Under the pieces are notes generated by a model. It was not told where the DNA came from. It saw nothing but the letters and a program-made list of their open reading frames with translations, and did no database searches. A program made the position numbers and the translations under genes. A DNA stretch of 64,000 bases from Roseibium sp. TrichSKD4 (GTDB lineage Bacteria > Pseudomonadota > Alphaproteobacteria > Rhizobiales > Stappiaceae), in contig NZ_GL476310.1 in the NCBI RefSeq assembly GCF_000148725.1, forward strand, positions 94,119 to 158,118, written 5' to 3'. Shown in pieces: positions 48,602 through 59,297 of the stretch (its first letter is position 1; every line of letters begins with the position of its first letter).

Positions 48602-49605
48602 TGAGTGCCCCCTGGAACCGCTGCTTTGTTAGCCGCCGAGTCCGGAGCCTGCCAAACCGACACAAGGCCGTCAAGCGTAAGACCCCGAGGAATCAGCCCC
48701 TTAGCGCTTTTTGCCTCCCCAACAAGGCCTTCAGCGACGCCAATACCGAAACTGCGCGAAATCGCGCCGACAAATGGCAGGCCATTTTCGGTTTGCTCTG
48801 GGCGCCATGTGATAACCGGAAGGTCTTTGGAAAGGTCCTTTTCGCTTTCCAGCCACTGGATCGCAACCTCTTCACCACCGATGGCATCAATCAGCCCGAG
48901 TTTGTGAGCCGTGTAGCCGGAGTAGATGCTGCCGTCAGCCAGTTTCAGAGCCGCGTTCCGGTCCATGTTTCTTCGTTCAGCAACCAGATCAACAAACCAG
49001 TCATAAGAATCCTTCACCACCTTTGCCAACATGGCTTTCGCTTCTGGTGAGGCCTCTGAATAGAAATCAGGCTCGGCTTTCAGGTCCGAGCTCTTTACGG
49101 CGTCCATATTAACGCCGATCGTGTCCAGCAGGCCCTTGAAGTTGCCGTACTGGAAGAGAACGCCGATAGAACCCGTGATCGAATTGTACCGGGCGATCGT
49201 GTGATCTCCAGCCATCGCGATCATGTAGCCTGCGGAAGCGCCTTCGGTGCGGATCTCTGACACAACCGGCTTGTCTTCTGCAAGCTTGCGCAGGGCGCTA
49301 TAGATGGCTTCGCCGCCCGTAGTGCTGCCACCGGGAGAGTTGATCGCGACAATCACGCCTTTGACAGGGTCATGCTCGCGAATACGCTCAATCCGCTGGA
49401 GCAGCTCGTAGTCATCCGTGATCACACCATCGATCTCGATGCGGGCGATATGACTGCCTTTCTTGGAAGCGTCAGCAGCGCCGGAGACATAAGCGATGAG
49501 TGAGATGAGCGCGATGGCCAGAATAAGGAAGGCAGCGATGCGCCAGAATGTAACCTTGCGCCGGAGCTGGCGGCGGTCCAGAAGCGAGTCGACATCGACA
49601 GACAT
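48598..49605 (-). CDS. sppA: Signal peptide peptidase SppA (short form)
   Basis: A 335-residue membrane-bound serine protease of the S49 family, which degrades cleaved signal peptides. One N-terminal TM (~25-45, [21 protein letters not shown]) is followed by the ClpP-like fold. The nucleophile Ser is in [14 protein letters not shown] and the catalytic Lys region in [12 protein letters not shown]-type sequence (here [12 protein letters not shown]). [17 protein letters not shown] precedes it. The short form has one protease domain, in contrast to the double-length E. coli enzyme. Confidence 0.93.
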   Translation of the reverse strand: MSVDVDSLLDRRQLRRKVTFWRIAAFLILAIALISLIAYVSGAADASKKGSHIARIEIDGVITDDYELLQRIERIREHDPVKGVIVAINSPGGSTTGGEAIYSALRKLAEDKPVVSEIRTEGASAGYMIAMAGDHTIARYNSITGSIGVLFQYGNFKGLLDTIGVNMDAVKSSDLKAEPDFYSEASPEAKAMLAKVVKDSYDWFVDLVAERRNMDRNAALKLADGSIYSGYTAHKLGLIDAIGGEEVAIQWLESEKDLSKDLPVITWRPEQTENGLPFVGAISRSFGIGVAEGLVGEAKSAKGLIPRGLTLDGLVSVWQAPDSAANKAAVPGGTQ

Positions 49606-49638
49606 AAAGTCAACTTCTCCGTTATGCTGGAGGTGATG

Positions 49639-49658
49639 TTGCCCCTAGATAGGGGCAA
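49639..49658. repeat. Palindrome upstream of sppA
   Basis: TTGCCCCT (49639-49646) and AGGGGCAA (49651-49658) flank AGAT: an 8-bp stem with a 4-base loop, 34 bases upstream of the sppA start. It could be an operator or the terminator of the FKBP gene; on the minus strand no T-run follows. Confidence 0.45.
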
Positions 49659-49782
49659 TTTCCTCTGAAATGCAAATGCTTAGATAAAAAATATCCTGCA
49701 CCAAAAGTCGAACAGAACCGACGATATACGGGATCTTTCGCTGCGTCAGCCAAAAAGCGGGTTCGGCTGCAATTGGGCAGTA

Positions 49783-50211
49783 TCAGACCAATTCAACAAG
49801 TTCGATCTCAAAGGTTAGATCCTTGCCGGCCAGCGGATGGTTCGCGTCGAGAATGACTTCGGTCTCGTCTGCCGAGACGACGGTGACTGCAATAATCTGG
49901 TTGCCTTCGGCCTGCGCCTGAAGTTGGGTGCCCGGCGTCAGCGGGATATCAGCAGGGATCGCCTCCCGCGGAACTGATTGGCGCGCAGATGGATCGTGTT
50001 GTCCATAGGCTTCGTCGCACGGCACCTTTACGGTTTTTGTTTCACCGACCTGCATGCCGGGAATTTCCTTGTCGAGACCTGGAATGACCTGCCCCGAGCC
50101 CACAACGAATTCCAGAGGAGCTTGTCCATTGGAACTGTCGAAGACAGAGCCGTCATCCAGCTTACCGGTGTAATGCAGGCGGACCTTGTCGCCGCTTTTT
50201 GCTATGCTCAT
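49783..50211 (-). CDS. FKBP-type peptidyl-prolyl isomerase, SlyD-like
   Basis: A 142-residue isomerase. The FKBP half reads GDKVRLHYTGKLDDGSVFDSS, PLEFVVGSGQVIPGLDKEIPGM, with an inserted flap (~65-120: DEAYGQHDPSARQSVPREAIP) as in SlyD/SlpA. The His-rich metal tail of E. coli SlyD is missing, so it is closer to SlpA-like forms. The open frame begins earlier (50292), but MSIAKSGDKVRLHYTG is the family N-terminus. It probably assists protein folding in the cytoplasm. Confidence 0.9.
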   Translation of the reverse strand: MSIAKSGDKVRLHYTGKLDDGSVFDSSNGQAPLEFVVGSGQVIPGLDKEIPGMQVGETKTVKVPCDEAYGQHDPSARQSVPREAIPADIPLTPGTQLQAQAEGNQIIAVTVVSADETEVILDANHPLAGKDLTFEIELVELV

Positions 50212-50324
50212 GTAATACGTCGTCCTCAAATGGTTTGGCGTTTCATGTGTCGAAATCCGAACGTACGAAAGTCCTTGGGTGTGGCACGGCATGCTCCAGA
50301 ACGCAACCGATTGGCTTTAAACAA

Positions 50325-50352
50325 AGAAAAGGCCCGGTAAAAACCGGGCCTT
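50325..50352 (-). terminator. Intrinsic terminator of rpsA
   Basis: On the minus strand AAGGCCCGG pairs with CCGGGCCTT (50344-50352 with 50329-50337) around TTTTTA, followed by TTCTTTG. It lies 37 bases past the rpsA stop. Confidence 0.88.
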
Positions 50353-50388
50353 CCTGATTTATTTTTGCCTTTAAAAGCAAGACGAAAC

Positions 50389-52083
50389 TTAGTCGTCGCG
50401 TGCCTTGAGGGCGGCACCCAGAATGTCGCCAAGGGATGCGCCAGAGTCGGAAGAGCCATACTGTGCGACTGCTTCTTTTTCTTCAGCGATTTCCAGAGCC
50501 TTGATCGACACGGCAACCTTGCGGGTTTTCTTGTCGAACTGGGTGATGCGGGCGTCGAACTTGTCGCCAACGGAGAACTTGTCCGGGCGCTGCTCGTCGC
50601 GGTCACGGCTCAGGTCAGCACGGCGTGCAAAGGCTGTCAGATCGCTGTCTGCAATCTTGACTTCCAGACCACCGTCCTTGATCTCGATGACTTCACAAGT
50701 GACGACAGAGCCTTTGCGCAGCTCACCAGCTGCACCGGATTCCATCGGGTCACCGCCAAGCTGCTTGATGCCGAGCGAGATACGCTCTTTTTCAACGTCA
50801 ACATCAAGAACAACAGCGCGAACCATGTCGCCCTTCTTGTACTCGTCGATGACTTGCTCGCCAGGGCGGTTCCAGTCGAGGTCGGACAGGTGAACCATGC
50901 CGTCCACATCGCCGTCGAGACCGATGAACAGGCCGAATTCGGTCTTGTTCTTCACTTCGCCTTCGACTTCGGTGTTGACCGGGAACTGCTCTGCGAATGC
51001 ATCCCATGGGTTTTGCAGGGTCTGCTTGAGGCCCAGGGAGATGCGGCGCTTGACCGGGTCGACTTCCAGGATCATCACTTCGACTTCCTGAGAAGTGGAA
51101 ACGATCTTGCCCGGATGGACGTTTTTCTTGGTCCAGGACATTTCGGAAACGTGGATCAGGCCTTCGATGCCCGGCTCCAGTTCCACGAATGCACCGTAGT
51201 CGGTGATGTTGGTCACGCGGCCAGAGAACTTGGCTTCCAGCGGGTACTTGGCTTCGATGCCGTCCCACGGATCAGTCTCAAGCTGCTTCATGCCAAGGCT
51301 GATGCGGTGCGTATCTTGGTTGACGCGGATGATCTGAACCTTGACGGTCTGACCAATCGTGAGAACTTCCGACGGATGGTTGATGCGGCGCCACGCGATA
51401 TCGGTGACGTGCAGCAGGCCATCGATGCCGCCGAGATCGACGAATGCACCGTAATCGGTGATGTTTTTGACGACACCCTCGACAGTTTGACCTTCTTCCA
51501 AGCTCTGAACGAGTTCCGAACGCTGTTCTGCGCGGGTCTCTTCCAGAACAACACGGCGTGACACAACAATGTTGCCGCGGCGCTTGTCCATTTTCAGGAT
51601 CTGGAACGGTTGCGGTGTGTGCATCAGCGGGGTCACGTCGCGAACCGGACGGATATCAACCTGAGAGCGCGGCAGGAAGGCAACAGCGCCGTCGAGATCA
51701 ACAGTGAAGCCACCCTTGACCTGATTGAAGATCTGGCCAGTGACTTTTTCGTTTGCTTCGAAAGCAACTTCCAGACGGACCCAGCTTTCTTCGCGGCGAG
51801 CTTTTTCGCGCGACAGAACAGCTTCGCCCAGAGCGTTCTCAACACGCTCAAGATAAACTTCGACTTCGTCGCCGACAGCCATTTCGCCGTCACGACCCTT
51901 TGCGCCGAATTCCTTCAGCGGCACACGGCCTTCAACCTTCAGGCCAACGTCGATAACGGCCAGGTCTTTTTCGATAGCAACGACAGTACCCTTGACAACA
52001 GCACCTTCGTAAAGGTCGGTCTGGGTAAAGGACTCTTCCAAAAGAGCCGCGAAATCATCAGTGGAGGGGTTCAGTTCAGACAT
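50389..52083 (-). CDS. rpsA: 30S ribosomal protein S1
   Basis: A 564-residue protein with six S1 (OB-fold) repeats that brings mRNA to the 30S subunit. Repeat signatures include GFTVDLDGAVAFLPRSQVDIRP, NITDYGAFVDLGGIDGLLHVTDIAW, NITDYGAFVELEPGIEGLIHVSEMSW and KTEFGLFIGLDGDVDGMVHLSDLDW in segments. ATG at 52083 has AGGAG 5 bases upstream. Gene order cmk-rpsA is widely conserved; aroA precedes cmk here. A 273-bp leader with a long-range inverted repeat precedes it. Confidence 0.98.
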   Translation of the reverse strand: MSELNPSTDDFAALLEESFTQTDLYEGAVVKGTVVAIEKDLAVIDVGLKVEGRVPLKEFGAKGRDGEMAVGDEVEVYLERVENALGEAVLSREKARREESWVRLEVAFEANEKVTGQIFNQVKGGFTVDLDGAVAFLPRSQVDIRPVRDVTPLMHTPQPFQILKMDKRRGNIVVSRRVVLEETRAEQRSELVQSLEEGQTVEGVVKNITDYGAFVDLGGIDGLLHVTDIAWRRINHPSEVLTIGQTVKVQIIRVNQDTHRISLGMKQLETDPWDGIEAKYPLEAKFSGRVTNITDYGAFVELEPGIEGLIHVSEMSWTKKNVHPGKIVSTSQEVEVMILEVDPVKRRISLGLKQTLQNPWDAFAEQFPVNTEVEGEVKNKTEFGLFIGLDGDVDGMVHLSDLDWNRPGEQVIDEYKKGDMVRAVVLDVDVEKERISLGIKQLGGDPMESGAAGELRKGSVVTCEVIEIKDGGLEVKIADSDLTAFARRADLSRDRDEQRPDKFSVGDKFDARITQFDKKTRKVAVSIKALEIAEEKEAVAQYGSSDSGASLGDILGAALKARDD

Positions 52084-52109
52084 TCATACTCCTGGTGCCA
52101 AATCTGGCA

Positions 52110-52219
52110 GACCGCCGGCGGGTTTGTGTTGCACATTGAATCCACCCCATTCCGGGAACCGCTAAAGTCACAGTTCCTTCCGAAAGCAAGGCAAGTGCCC
52201 CGCTTGTCGGCCGGCGGTC
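52110..52219 (-). promoter_or_regulatory. Long-range inverted repeat in the rpsA leader
   Basis: GACCGCCGG (52110-52118) and CCGGCGGTC (52211-52219) are perfect complements 92 bases apart in the gap upstream of rpsA. A separate hairpin CGGCGC-ATT-GCGCCG lies at 52251-52265. Known S1 autoregulation acts through structured leaders in enterobacteria; whether this one works so is inference. Confidence 0.4.
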
Positions 52220-52356
52220 GGAATGCAGAGGATCCGATTTCTAAAAGCCACGGCGCATTGCGCCGGAATTCCAAATGTTCAAGGCAAATGAAGTGCCGCT
52301 GCAGCGCAATTTCCTAACACAAAACTGGGCACGTCGATCGGACGAACCCCAAAAGG

Positions 52357-54377
<2,021 letters not shown>

Positions 54378-54543
54378 CTATCATGTGGATCACGGCCCGT
54401 CATCCGTTTGACGGCTTGAAATTTTGGCGAACCCGTGCAGAACAGAACATGGAATGTATAAAACGAGTGATTTGGCTTTGACAGCGACCTGCCCTTGGGG
54501 CTAAGGGGCGCGGCGAACACGATAACAACGAAGGGTGAGCACA

Positions 54544-54936
54544 GTGGCAAAACCGGAACTTGGCACCAAGCGGCTGTGCCCGAGCTGCGGCGCAAAATAC
54601 TACGACCTGAACAGGGATCCGATAACCTGCCCGAAATGCGGCACGATATTCGAGATCGTTATGACCTCGCGCGCAGCCAAGGCAGCCAAGGCTGAAGAAA
54701 AGCCTGAGGAAGAAGAGGACGAGGAAGACGCAGCAGCGCCGGAAATCGTTACTCTCGAAGAAGCGGATGCCGAGGCAGAAGGCGGCGATGATGTGCCGGA
54801 TCTCGATGATGACGGCGTTGAGATTGAAGACGACGACGATGATGAGACGGCAGACGTCTTCCTTGAAGAAGATGAAGAAGATGACGACGCGGTTCCAGGT
54901 ATCCGCGTAGAAATCGAAGACGACTCTGAAACCTAA
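54544..54936 (+). CDS. TIGR02300 family acidic zinc-ribbon protein
   Basis: A 130-residue protein of the alphaproteobacterial TIGR02300 family, function unknown. Residues 1-35 form a zinc-ribbon (KRLCPSCGAKYYDL ... ITCPKCGTIFE, two CxxC pairs); the rest is very acidic (runs of Glu and Asp) and probably disordered. The family begins AKPELGTKRLCPSCG, so the GTG at 54544 is the start; a GTG 9 bases upstream would abut the Shine-Dalgarno. It lies upstream of a stem-loop and the tRNA-Ala gene. Confidence 0.92.
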   Translation: MAKPELGTKRLCPSCGAKYYDLNRDPITCPKCGTIFEIVMTSRAAKAAKAEEKPEEEEDEEDAAAPEIVTLEEADAEAEGGDDVPDLDDDGVEIEDDDDDETADVFLEEDEEDDDAVPGIRVEIEDDSET

Positions 54937-55018
54937 TAGCCGGAAAAGTCAGGTATTTTTTCGCATTTGCCATTTTCCACAGCGCTGCGCAAAAAAGACT
55001 GTATTTTCTGCTTGATCA

Positions 55019-55050
55019 ATGGAGGCGGCATGGATATGTTCCGCCTCCAT
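55019..55050 (+). repeat. Stem-loop between TIGR02300 gene and tRNA-Ala
   Basis: ATGGAGGCGG (55019-55028) pairs perfectly with CCGCCTCCAT (55041-55050) across 12 bases. No T-run follows, so it is either a weak terminator or a processing hairpin ahead of the tRNA. Confidence 0.6.
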
Positions 55051-55087
55051 CAGCGCCGGACACCCAAGCCGGTTTCAACAATGGTAC

Positions 55088-55163
55088 GGGGCCATAGCTC
55101 AGCTGGGAGAGCGCTTCGCTGGCAGCGAAGAGGTCAGGGGTTCGATTCCCCTTGGCTCCACCA
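55088..55163 (+). tRNA. tRNA-Ala (anticodon GGC)
   Basis: A 76-nt tRNA with CCA encoded. The acceptor stem GGGGCCA pairs with TGGCTCC (one G-U pair). The D-arm is AGCTCAGCTGGGAGAGC. The anticodon stem CTTCG/CGAAG has loop CTGGCAG with anticodon GGC, reading GCC and GCU alanine codons. The T-arm is AGGGGTTCGATTCCCCT. A T-rich tract (TTTTTCTTTTCC) follows and may terminate transcription. Confidence 0.97.
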
Positions 55164-55262
55164 TTTTTCTTTTCCTCCACGATCTCAATTTATTCCGCTT
55201 GTTTTGTGCAAGTCTTCGGCCATGGCTGCTTCTTTCAAGGGCAGGTTCGGAGGTCAGGTTAG

Positions 55263-55694
55263 ATGACAACAGAATTTGTCTCTCTGTTCATCGTAGCATT
55301 TCTGGCAGCCACCTTGCTTCCGGCTCAGTCAGAACTGGGGCTCGCATACTTGATTAGCGAGCACCCGGGCGAAGTCTTTTCGCTGGTTGCTGTTGCAAGT
55401 TTAGGGAACACGCTCGGTTCGGTGGTCAACTGGGCTCTTGGTCGTGGCGTGCGCGGGTTGGAGCTGCTTCAAAGATCTCGAGCATCAGGCGAAAAGCTTG
55501 CCCGCGCTGAAACGTGGTATCAAAGATTTGGGTACTGGAGCCTACTTTTGAGCTGGGCCCCCATCATAGGTGACCCCATCACGCTTGTTGCGGGCCTTCT
55601 CAAAGAGCCGTTCTGGCGGTTTCTCCTATTGGTCTCCATCGCGAAAACCGCGCGCTATTCAATTGTCGCATTGCTTATCTTTGGCGTTCTGTAG
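55263..55694 (+). CDS. YqaA-like DedA/SNARE-associated membrane protein
   Basis: A 143-residue inner-membrane protein with about four hydrophobic segments. It resembles YqaA-type short members of the DedA/VTT superfamily, whose larger members move undecaprenyl phosphate or phospholipids across the membrane. The central ASLGNTLGSVVNWALGRG and the amphipathic re-entrant motif RFGYWSLLLSWAPIIGDPITLVAGLL are typical, the latter matching the F/Y-x-R-x-x-P-x-x-R/G-type loop. The specific role of YqaA is unknown. AGGTTAG precedes the start. A long gap follows. Confidence 0.85.
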   Translation: MTTEFVSLFIVAFLAATLLPAQSELGLAYLISEHPGEVFSLVAVASLGNTLGSVVNWALGRGVRGLELLQRSRASGEKLARAETWYQRFGYWSLLLSWAPIIGDPITLVAGLLKEPFWRFLLLVSIAKTARYSIVALLIFGVL

Positions 55695-56116
55695 CGCCAC
55701 CACAAGATACGTCGAGATTTGTGCCCCAATGTGACAATGCGACGGCCGATTTTAGTTGCTGGCCGGAATGTCGAGCTAGCCGATGTGGATTTGCTTGGCT
55801 CTATTTCCGGTCGAGGAATTCGCTACGTCAGATGAGGCGAGACGAGGTCTCGCAATCTTGTGATGTCAATAAAGTCAGATATTTAGACGGATTTTGAGGT
55901 GGGCTTTGTTTGGCGAAATATAATTAGCCGACGAAAATATTTTATGGACATGACCGTGGTGCCGGGGCACATTGTCGTCAAATGTTCATATGAGCGACAT
56001 TTTCCATTCATATGAACATTCTAGGGGAGGTGGGCATTTATTACGGATGCCCATAAAATCAAGGGCAATTCCGACAGGTCTAAACTCGGGATGAGCCCGA
56101 AACATGGGAGACTGAT
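55695..56116 (+). other. ugpB upstream region
   Basis: This 422-bp AT-rich stretch has no convincing gene. It carries the paired TTCATATGAA palindromes at 55981-56020. I looked for a PhoB box (two direct CTGTCAT repeats) and did not see one. Confidence 0.5.
55981..56020 (+). promoter_or_regulatory. Paired palindromes upstream of ugpB, operator candidate
   Basis: AATGTTCATATGA (55981-55993) and TCATATGAACATT (56008-56020) are perfect 13-bp inverted arms around 14 bases. Each arm also contains a near-palindrome: TTCATATGAG (55985-55994) and TTCATATGAA (56007-56016), centred 22 bp apart. The outer ATGTTC/GAACAT halves recall GlpR-type operators. It ends 97 bases before the ugpB start. Confidence 0.6.
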
Positions 56117-57427
56117 ATGACTTCAGCAAAAAAGGTCGCTGGCTTGGTTGCTGCGGCAGCAATGCTTGGCACATCCACCTTTTCTTACGCCGCAACCGAG
56201 ATTTCCTGGTGGCACGCAATGGGCGGTCGCTTGGGCGAAGTCGTCGTTGATATTTCCAACGGCTTCAACGGCTCTCAGGATGCTTGCTCCATCACACCTG
56301 TTTACAAGGGAACGTACGAAGAGACCCTGACTGCTGGTATTGCGGCTTTCCGCGCAGGCGAGCAGCCGAACATCCTTCAGGTTTTTGATGCCGGCGCTGC
56401 GACCATCATTGGCGCACCCGGTGCAGTTGTACCCGCTCAGGATATCCTTGAAGGTGCAGGCGTTGGCTTCAACAAGGACGACTACATTGAAGGCGTCCGA
56501 AATTTCTATGCCGACAGCGCTGGCAAAATGATCGGCATGCCGTTCAACTCCTCGACACCGATCCTGTACTACAACGAAGATGCGCTGAACAAAGCTGGCG
56601 TAGAAGCTCCGAAAACTTGGGAAGAGTTCCAGGAAATCGCGCCGAAGCTGAAAAAAGCTGGTTACGTTCCGTTGGCACAGTCTCACTTGCCGTGGATTTT
56701 CACAGAGAACTTCAAGTCTCGCCACAATCTTCAGTTCGCAACCAATAACAACGGTTATGATGGCGCTGAAGGCACGCAGCTGGTTTTCGGTGACCCGATC
56801 AAGAACCACTTCAAGGCCGTCAAAGGTTGGCTCGACGAAGGTCTGTTCGGCTACTATGGCACTGGCTGGGGTGATAACCAGACACCGTTCAACGAAGGCA
56901 AGGTAGCCATGTGGCTCGGGTCTTCTGGTTCTTTCGGTGGTATTTCCAAGACGGTTGAGTTCCCGTTCTCGGCTACTTACCTGCCTTATTGGGATGCTGT
57001 TGAAGGTGCTGGCACCGGCACGTTCATCGGTGGTGCTGCGCTCTTCTCCATGTCCGGGAAGCCGGATGGTGAAAACAAGTGCGTCGCCTCCTTCTTTGAG
57101 TACCTGACGTCTCCGGAAGTTCAGTACATGTGGCATAAAGAAACCGGCTATGTGCCGATCACAAATGCTGCCTATGAGCTGGCGAAAAAAGACGGCCACT
57201 ACGACCGTGCACCGGCTGCTGAAATCGGCATCAAGCAGCTGACCTTGCCAGGTGGTGATTGGACCAAGGGCTATCGGATGGGCTTCTATGTTCAGATCCG
57301 CGATGTCATGAACCGCGAATACGGCAAGGTTCTCTCGGGTGAAGCGACCGTTGAAGATGCGTTTGCCACCATCGAAGCGGATGGCAACAAACTGCTCGAG
57401 CGTTTCGCGAAGACAACAGCAAACTAA
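56117..57427 (+). CDS. ugpB: sn-Glycerol-3-phosphate ABC transporter, binding protein
   Basis: A 436-residue periplasmic binding protein with a signal peptide (MTSAKKVAGLVAAAAMLGTS, cleavage near SYAA). The body follows E. coli UgpB closely: ISWWHAMGGRLGEVV, YKGTYEETLTAGIAAFRAGEQPNILQVFDAGAATI, MPFNSSTPILYYNEDAL, NGYDG, MWHKETGYVPITNAAYELA and TKGYRMGFYVQIRDV. It should bind glycerol-3-phosphate or glycerophosphodiesters. Two stem-loops separate it from ugpA, likely raising its expression over the permease genes. No glpQ/ugpQ-type phosphodiesterase is adjacent. Confidence 0.93.
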   Translation: MTSAKKVAGLVAAAAMLGTSTFSYAATEISWWHAMGGRLGEVVVDISNGFNGSQDACSITPVYKGTYEETLTAGIAAFRAGEQPNILQVFDAGAATIIGAPGAVVPAQDILEGAGVGFNKDDYIEGVRNFYADSAGKMIGMPFNSSTPILYYNEDALNKAGVEAPKTWEEFQEIAPKLKKAGYVPLAQSHLPWIFTENFKSRHNLQFATNNNGYDGAEGTQLVFGDPIKNHFKAVKGWLDEGLFGYYGTGWGDNQTPFNEGKVAMWLGSSGSFGGISKTVEFPFSATYLPYWDAVEGAGTGTFIGGAALFSMSGKPDGENKCVASFFEYLTSPEVQYMWHKETGYVPITNAAYELAKKDGHYDRAPAAEIGIKQLTLPGGDWTKGYRMGFYVQIRDVMNREYGKVLSGEATVEDAFATIEADGNKLLERFAKTTAN

Positions 57428-57439
57428 TCGTCGTTGAAT

Positions 57440-57512
57440 GACCTTGCACGGGCTGCAGTCTGTGCAAGGTCCTGGTTTTGGCGAGCCTCATTGTTTTACT
57501 TTGAGGCTCGCC
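57440..57512 (+). repeat. Two tandem stem-loops between ugpB and ugpA
   Basis: GACCTTGCAC (57440-57449) pairs with GTGCAAGGTC (57462-57471), a 10-bp stem; GGCGAGCCTCA (57480-57490) pairs with TGAGGCTCGCC (57502-57512), an 11-bp stem. Neither ends in a long T-run. Such hairpins between the binding-protein gene and permease genes commonly protect the 5' mRNA and lower downstream expression. Confidence 0.8.
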
Positions 57513-57546
57513 TTGCCTGTTTGAAAAAGTCTCATTCGGTGGTGTG

Positions 57547-58428
57547 ATGAAGAAAGTCCGCTTTCAGTCGGGGCTGACGCCTTATCTCTTGCTGCTGCCA
57601 CAACTGGCCATTGTTGTGGTTTTCTTTTTGTGGCCAGCGGCAGAAGCAGTACGCGCGTCGTTCTATCTTGAAGATCCGTTCGGGTTCGGGTCCACATTTG
57701 TGGGCATGGACAATTTTGTCGATACGGTTACGTCGACGGATTACAGTCGGGTTGCGAAGTTTACAGCCGTCTTCACGACGCTGGTGACTTTCTTGTCTCT
57801 TGGAATTGCGCTGTTGCTGGCCGTCAAAGCCGACAAGGTGCTGCGCGGGGCCTCAACCTATAAAACACTGCTCATGTGGGTATACGCGGTCGCTCCACCG
57901 GTAGCAGGCCTGATCGGTGTGCTTTTATTTGATCAGCACGTCGGCCCCCTGACAGACTTCTTTGGTCTGCTCGGATGGGAGATGCAGATCGGTGTGAGCT
58001 ACTTCGATACGGCCTTTGCAATGACAGCAACCGCAGTGTGGAAGCAGATCCCTGTGAACTTCATTTTCTTTTTATCCGGTCTGCAGGGCATTCCGAAGTC
58101 TGTGCAGGAAGCAGCCAGCATTGACTGTCGCTCGGGCTTCCGCCGGTTCTGGACAGTCACCTTTCCGCTTCTGGCTCCAACCGGTTTCTTCCTGCTGATC
58201 ATCAACATCACCTACGCCTTCTTCGACACATTCGGCATCGTCGATGTGATCGTGAAGCAAGAGCCGGGCAACAATCCGGTGACCCTTGTCTACAAGGTGT
58301 TCCTTGACGGCTTCCGCGGGAACGATCTTGGCGGCTCGTCAGCCCAATCGGTGATCCTGATGGCCTTGGTGTTTATTCTAACTGTTGTGCAGTTCCGCCT
58401 GATTGAGCGGCGCGTGCACTACACATGA
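57547..58428 (+). CDS. ugpA: sn-Glycerol-3-phosphate ABC transporter, permease UgpA
   Basis: A 293-residue inner-membrane permease of the MalF type with about six TM helices, starting LTPYLLLLPQLAIVVVFFLWPA. The cytoplasmic EAA loop, which contacts the UgpC ATPase, is visible as VQEAASIDCRSGFRRFWTVTFPLL, matching EAAxxD/Gxxx...F..IxxP. A GTG one codon upstream is possible; the ATG is preferred. The next gene, ugpE, starts 10 bp downstream. Confidence 0.93.
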   Translation: MKKVRFQSGLTPYLLLLPQLAIVVVFFLWPAAEAVRASFYLEDPFGFGSTFVGMDNFVDTVTSTDYSRVAKFTAVFTTLVTFLSLGIALLLAVKADKVLRGASTYKTLLMWVYAVAPPVAGLIGVLLFDQHVGPLTDFFGLLGWEMQIGVSYFDTAFAMTATAVWKQIPVNFIFFLSGLQGIPKSVQEAASIDCRSGFRRFWTVTFPLLAPTGFFLLIINITYAFFDTFGIVDVIVKQEPGNNPVTLVYKVFLDGFRGNDLGGSSAQSVILMALVFILTVVQFRLIERRVHYT

Positions 58429-58438
58429 GGAGAGTGAC

Positions 58439-59281
58439 ATGAATAGACTACAGCTCTCCGATCATCTGATCTTGATTGCAGGCGTGATCTTCATGGTGGT
58501 GCCGGTGTTGTTCGCCTTTGCGACCAGTACCCATGATGCCATCACGATATATAAATCCGGCCTGCAATACCTGCCGGGCGATAAGTTCGCCGAGAACTAC
58601 GAGACTGTTCTGTTCAAGGCAGGCGGGTTCACCAAGGAAGTCAACGGCTTCGTCATGTTGAAGAACTCGTTGATCCTCGGGTTGGGCTTTGCGATTGGCA
58701 AGATCATCATCTCGATGCTGGCCGCCTATGCGATCGTCTATTTCCGGTTTCCGATGGCGACGTTGTGCTTCTGGGTGATCTTCTGCACTCTGTTGCTGCC
58801 CTTGGAAGTTCGCATCCTCCCATCTTATGAAATCGTGCAGTCGCTTGGCATGGTCAACACTTACTCGGGGCTGATTGTCCCGTTGATTGCCTCGGCAACG
58901 GGGACCTTCTTCTTCCGTCAGTTTTTTATGTCAGTGCCGGATGAATTGCTGGAAGCGGCCCGGATTGACGGGGCAGGTCCCTGGAAGTTCTTCATCGACA
59001 TTCTGGTGCCGCTGTCCAAGACGATGATCGCGGCGATCTTCATCATCATGTTTGTTTATGGCTGGAACCAGTATCTCTGGCCGACCCTGATCACCACGGA
59101 AGAATCTCTCTTCACTTTGGTGCGGGGCATCAAGCAGATCACACAGGTCTGGGTTGGGGCGCAGATCCCGGCACTGAACGAGGCCATGGCCTTGGCCATC
59201 CTCGCCATGTTGCCACCGGTGATCGTTGTTGTGATCTTCCAAAGCTGGTTCATCAAAGGGCTCGTCGAGAGCGACAAGTAA
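58439..59281 (+). CDS. ugpE: sn-Glycerol-3-phosphate ABC transporter, permease UgpE
   Basis: A 280-residue MalG-type permease with six TM segments. The EAA loop reads [28 protein letters not shown], the standard MalG form with G at the third small position. C-terminal [30 protein letters not shown] is the UgpE tail. GAGGAG lies 7 bases before the ATG at 58439; an upstream in-frame start at 58403 would overlap ugpA. ugpC follows after 16 bp. Confidence 0.94.
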   Translation: MNRLQLSDHLILIAGVIFMVVPVLFAFATSTHDAITIYKSGLQYLPGDKFAENYETVLFKAGGFTKEVNGFVMLKNSLILGLGFAIGKIIISMLAAYAIVYFRFPMATLCFWVIFCTLLLPLEVRILPSYEIVQSLGMVNTYSGLIVPLIASATGTFFFRQFFMSVPDELLEAARIDGAGPWKFFIDILVPLSKTMIAAIFIIMFVYGWNQYLWPTLITTEESLFTLVRGIKQITQVWVGAQIPALNEAMALAILAMLPPVIVVVIFQSWFIKGLVESDK

Positions 59282-59297
59282 GGATTACGGTTTCAAA

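Noticed and set aside
50365-51561. 398-residue plus-strand frame opposite rpsA
   Set aside because: Repetitive translation reflects the S1 repeats read in antisense; rpsA is certain.
55695-56116. PhoB box for the ugp operon
   Set aside because: No pair of CTGTCAT-like direct repeats with 11-bp period seen on either strand.
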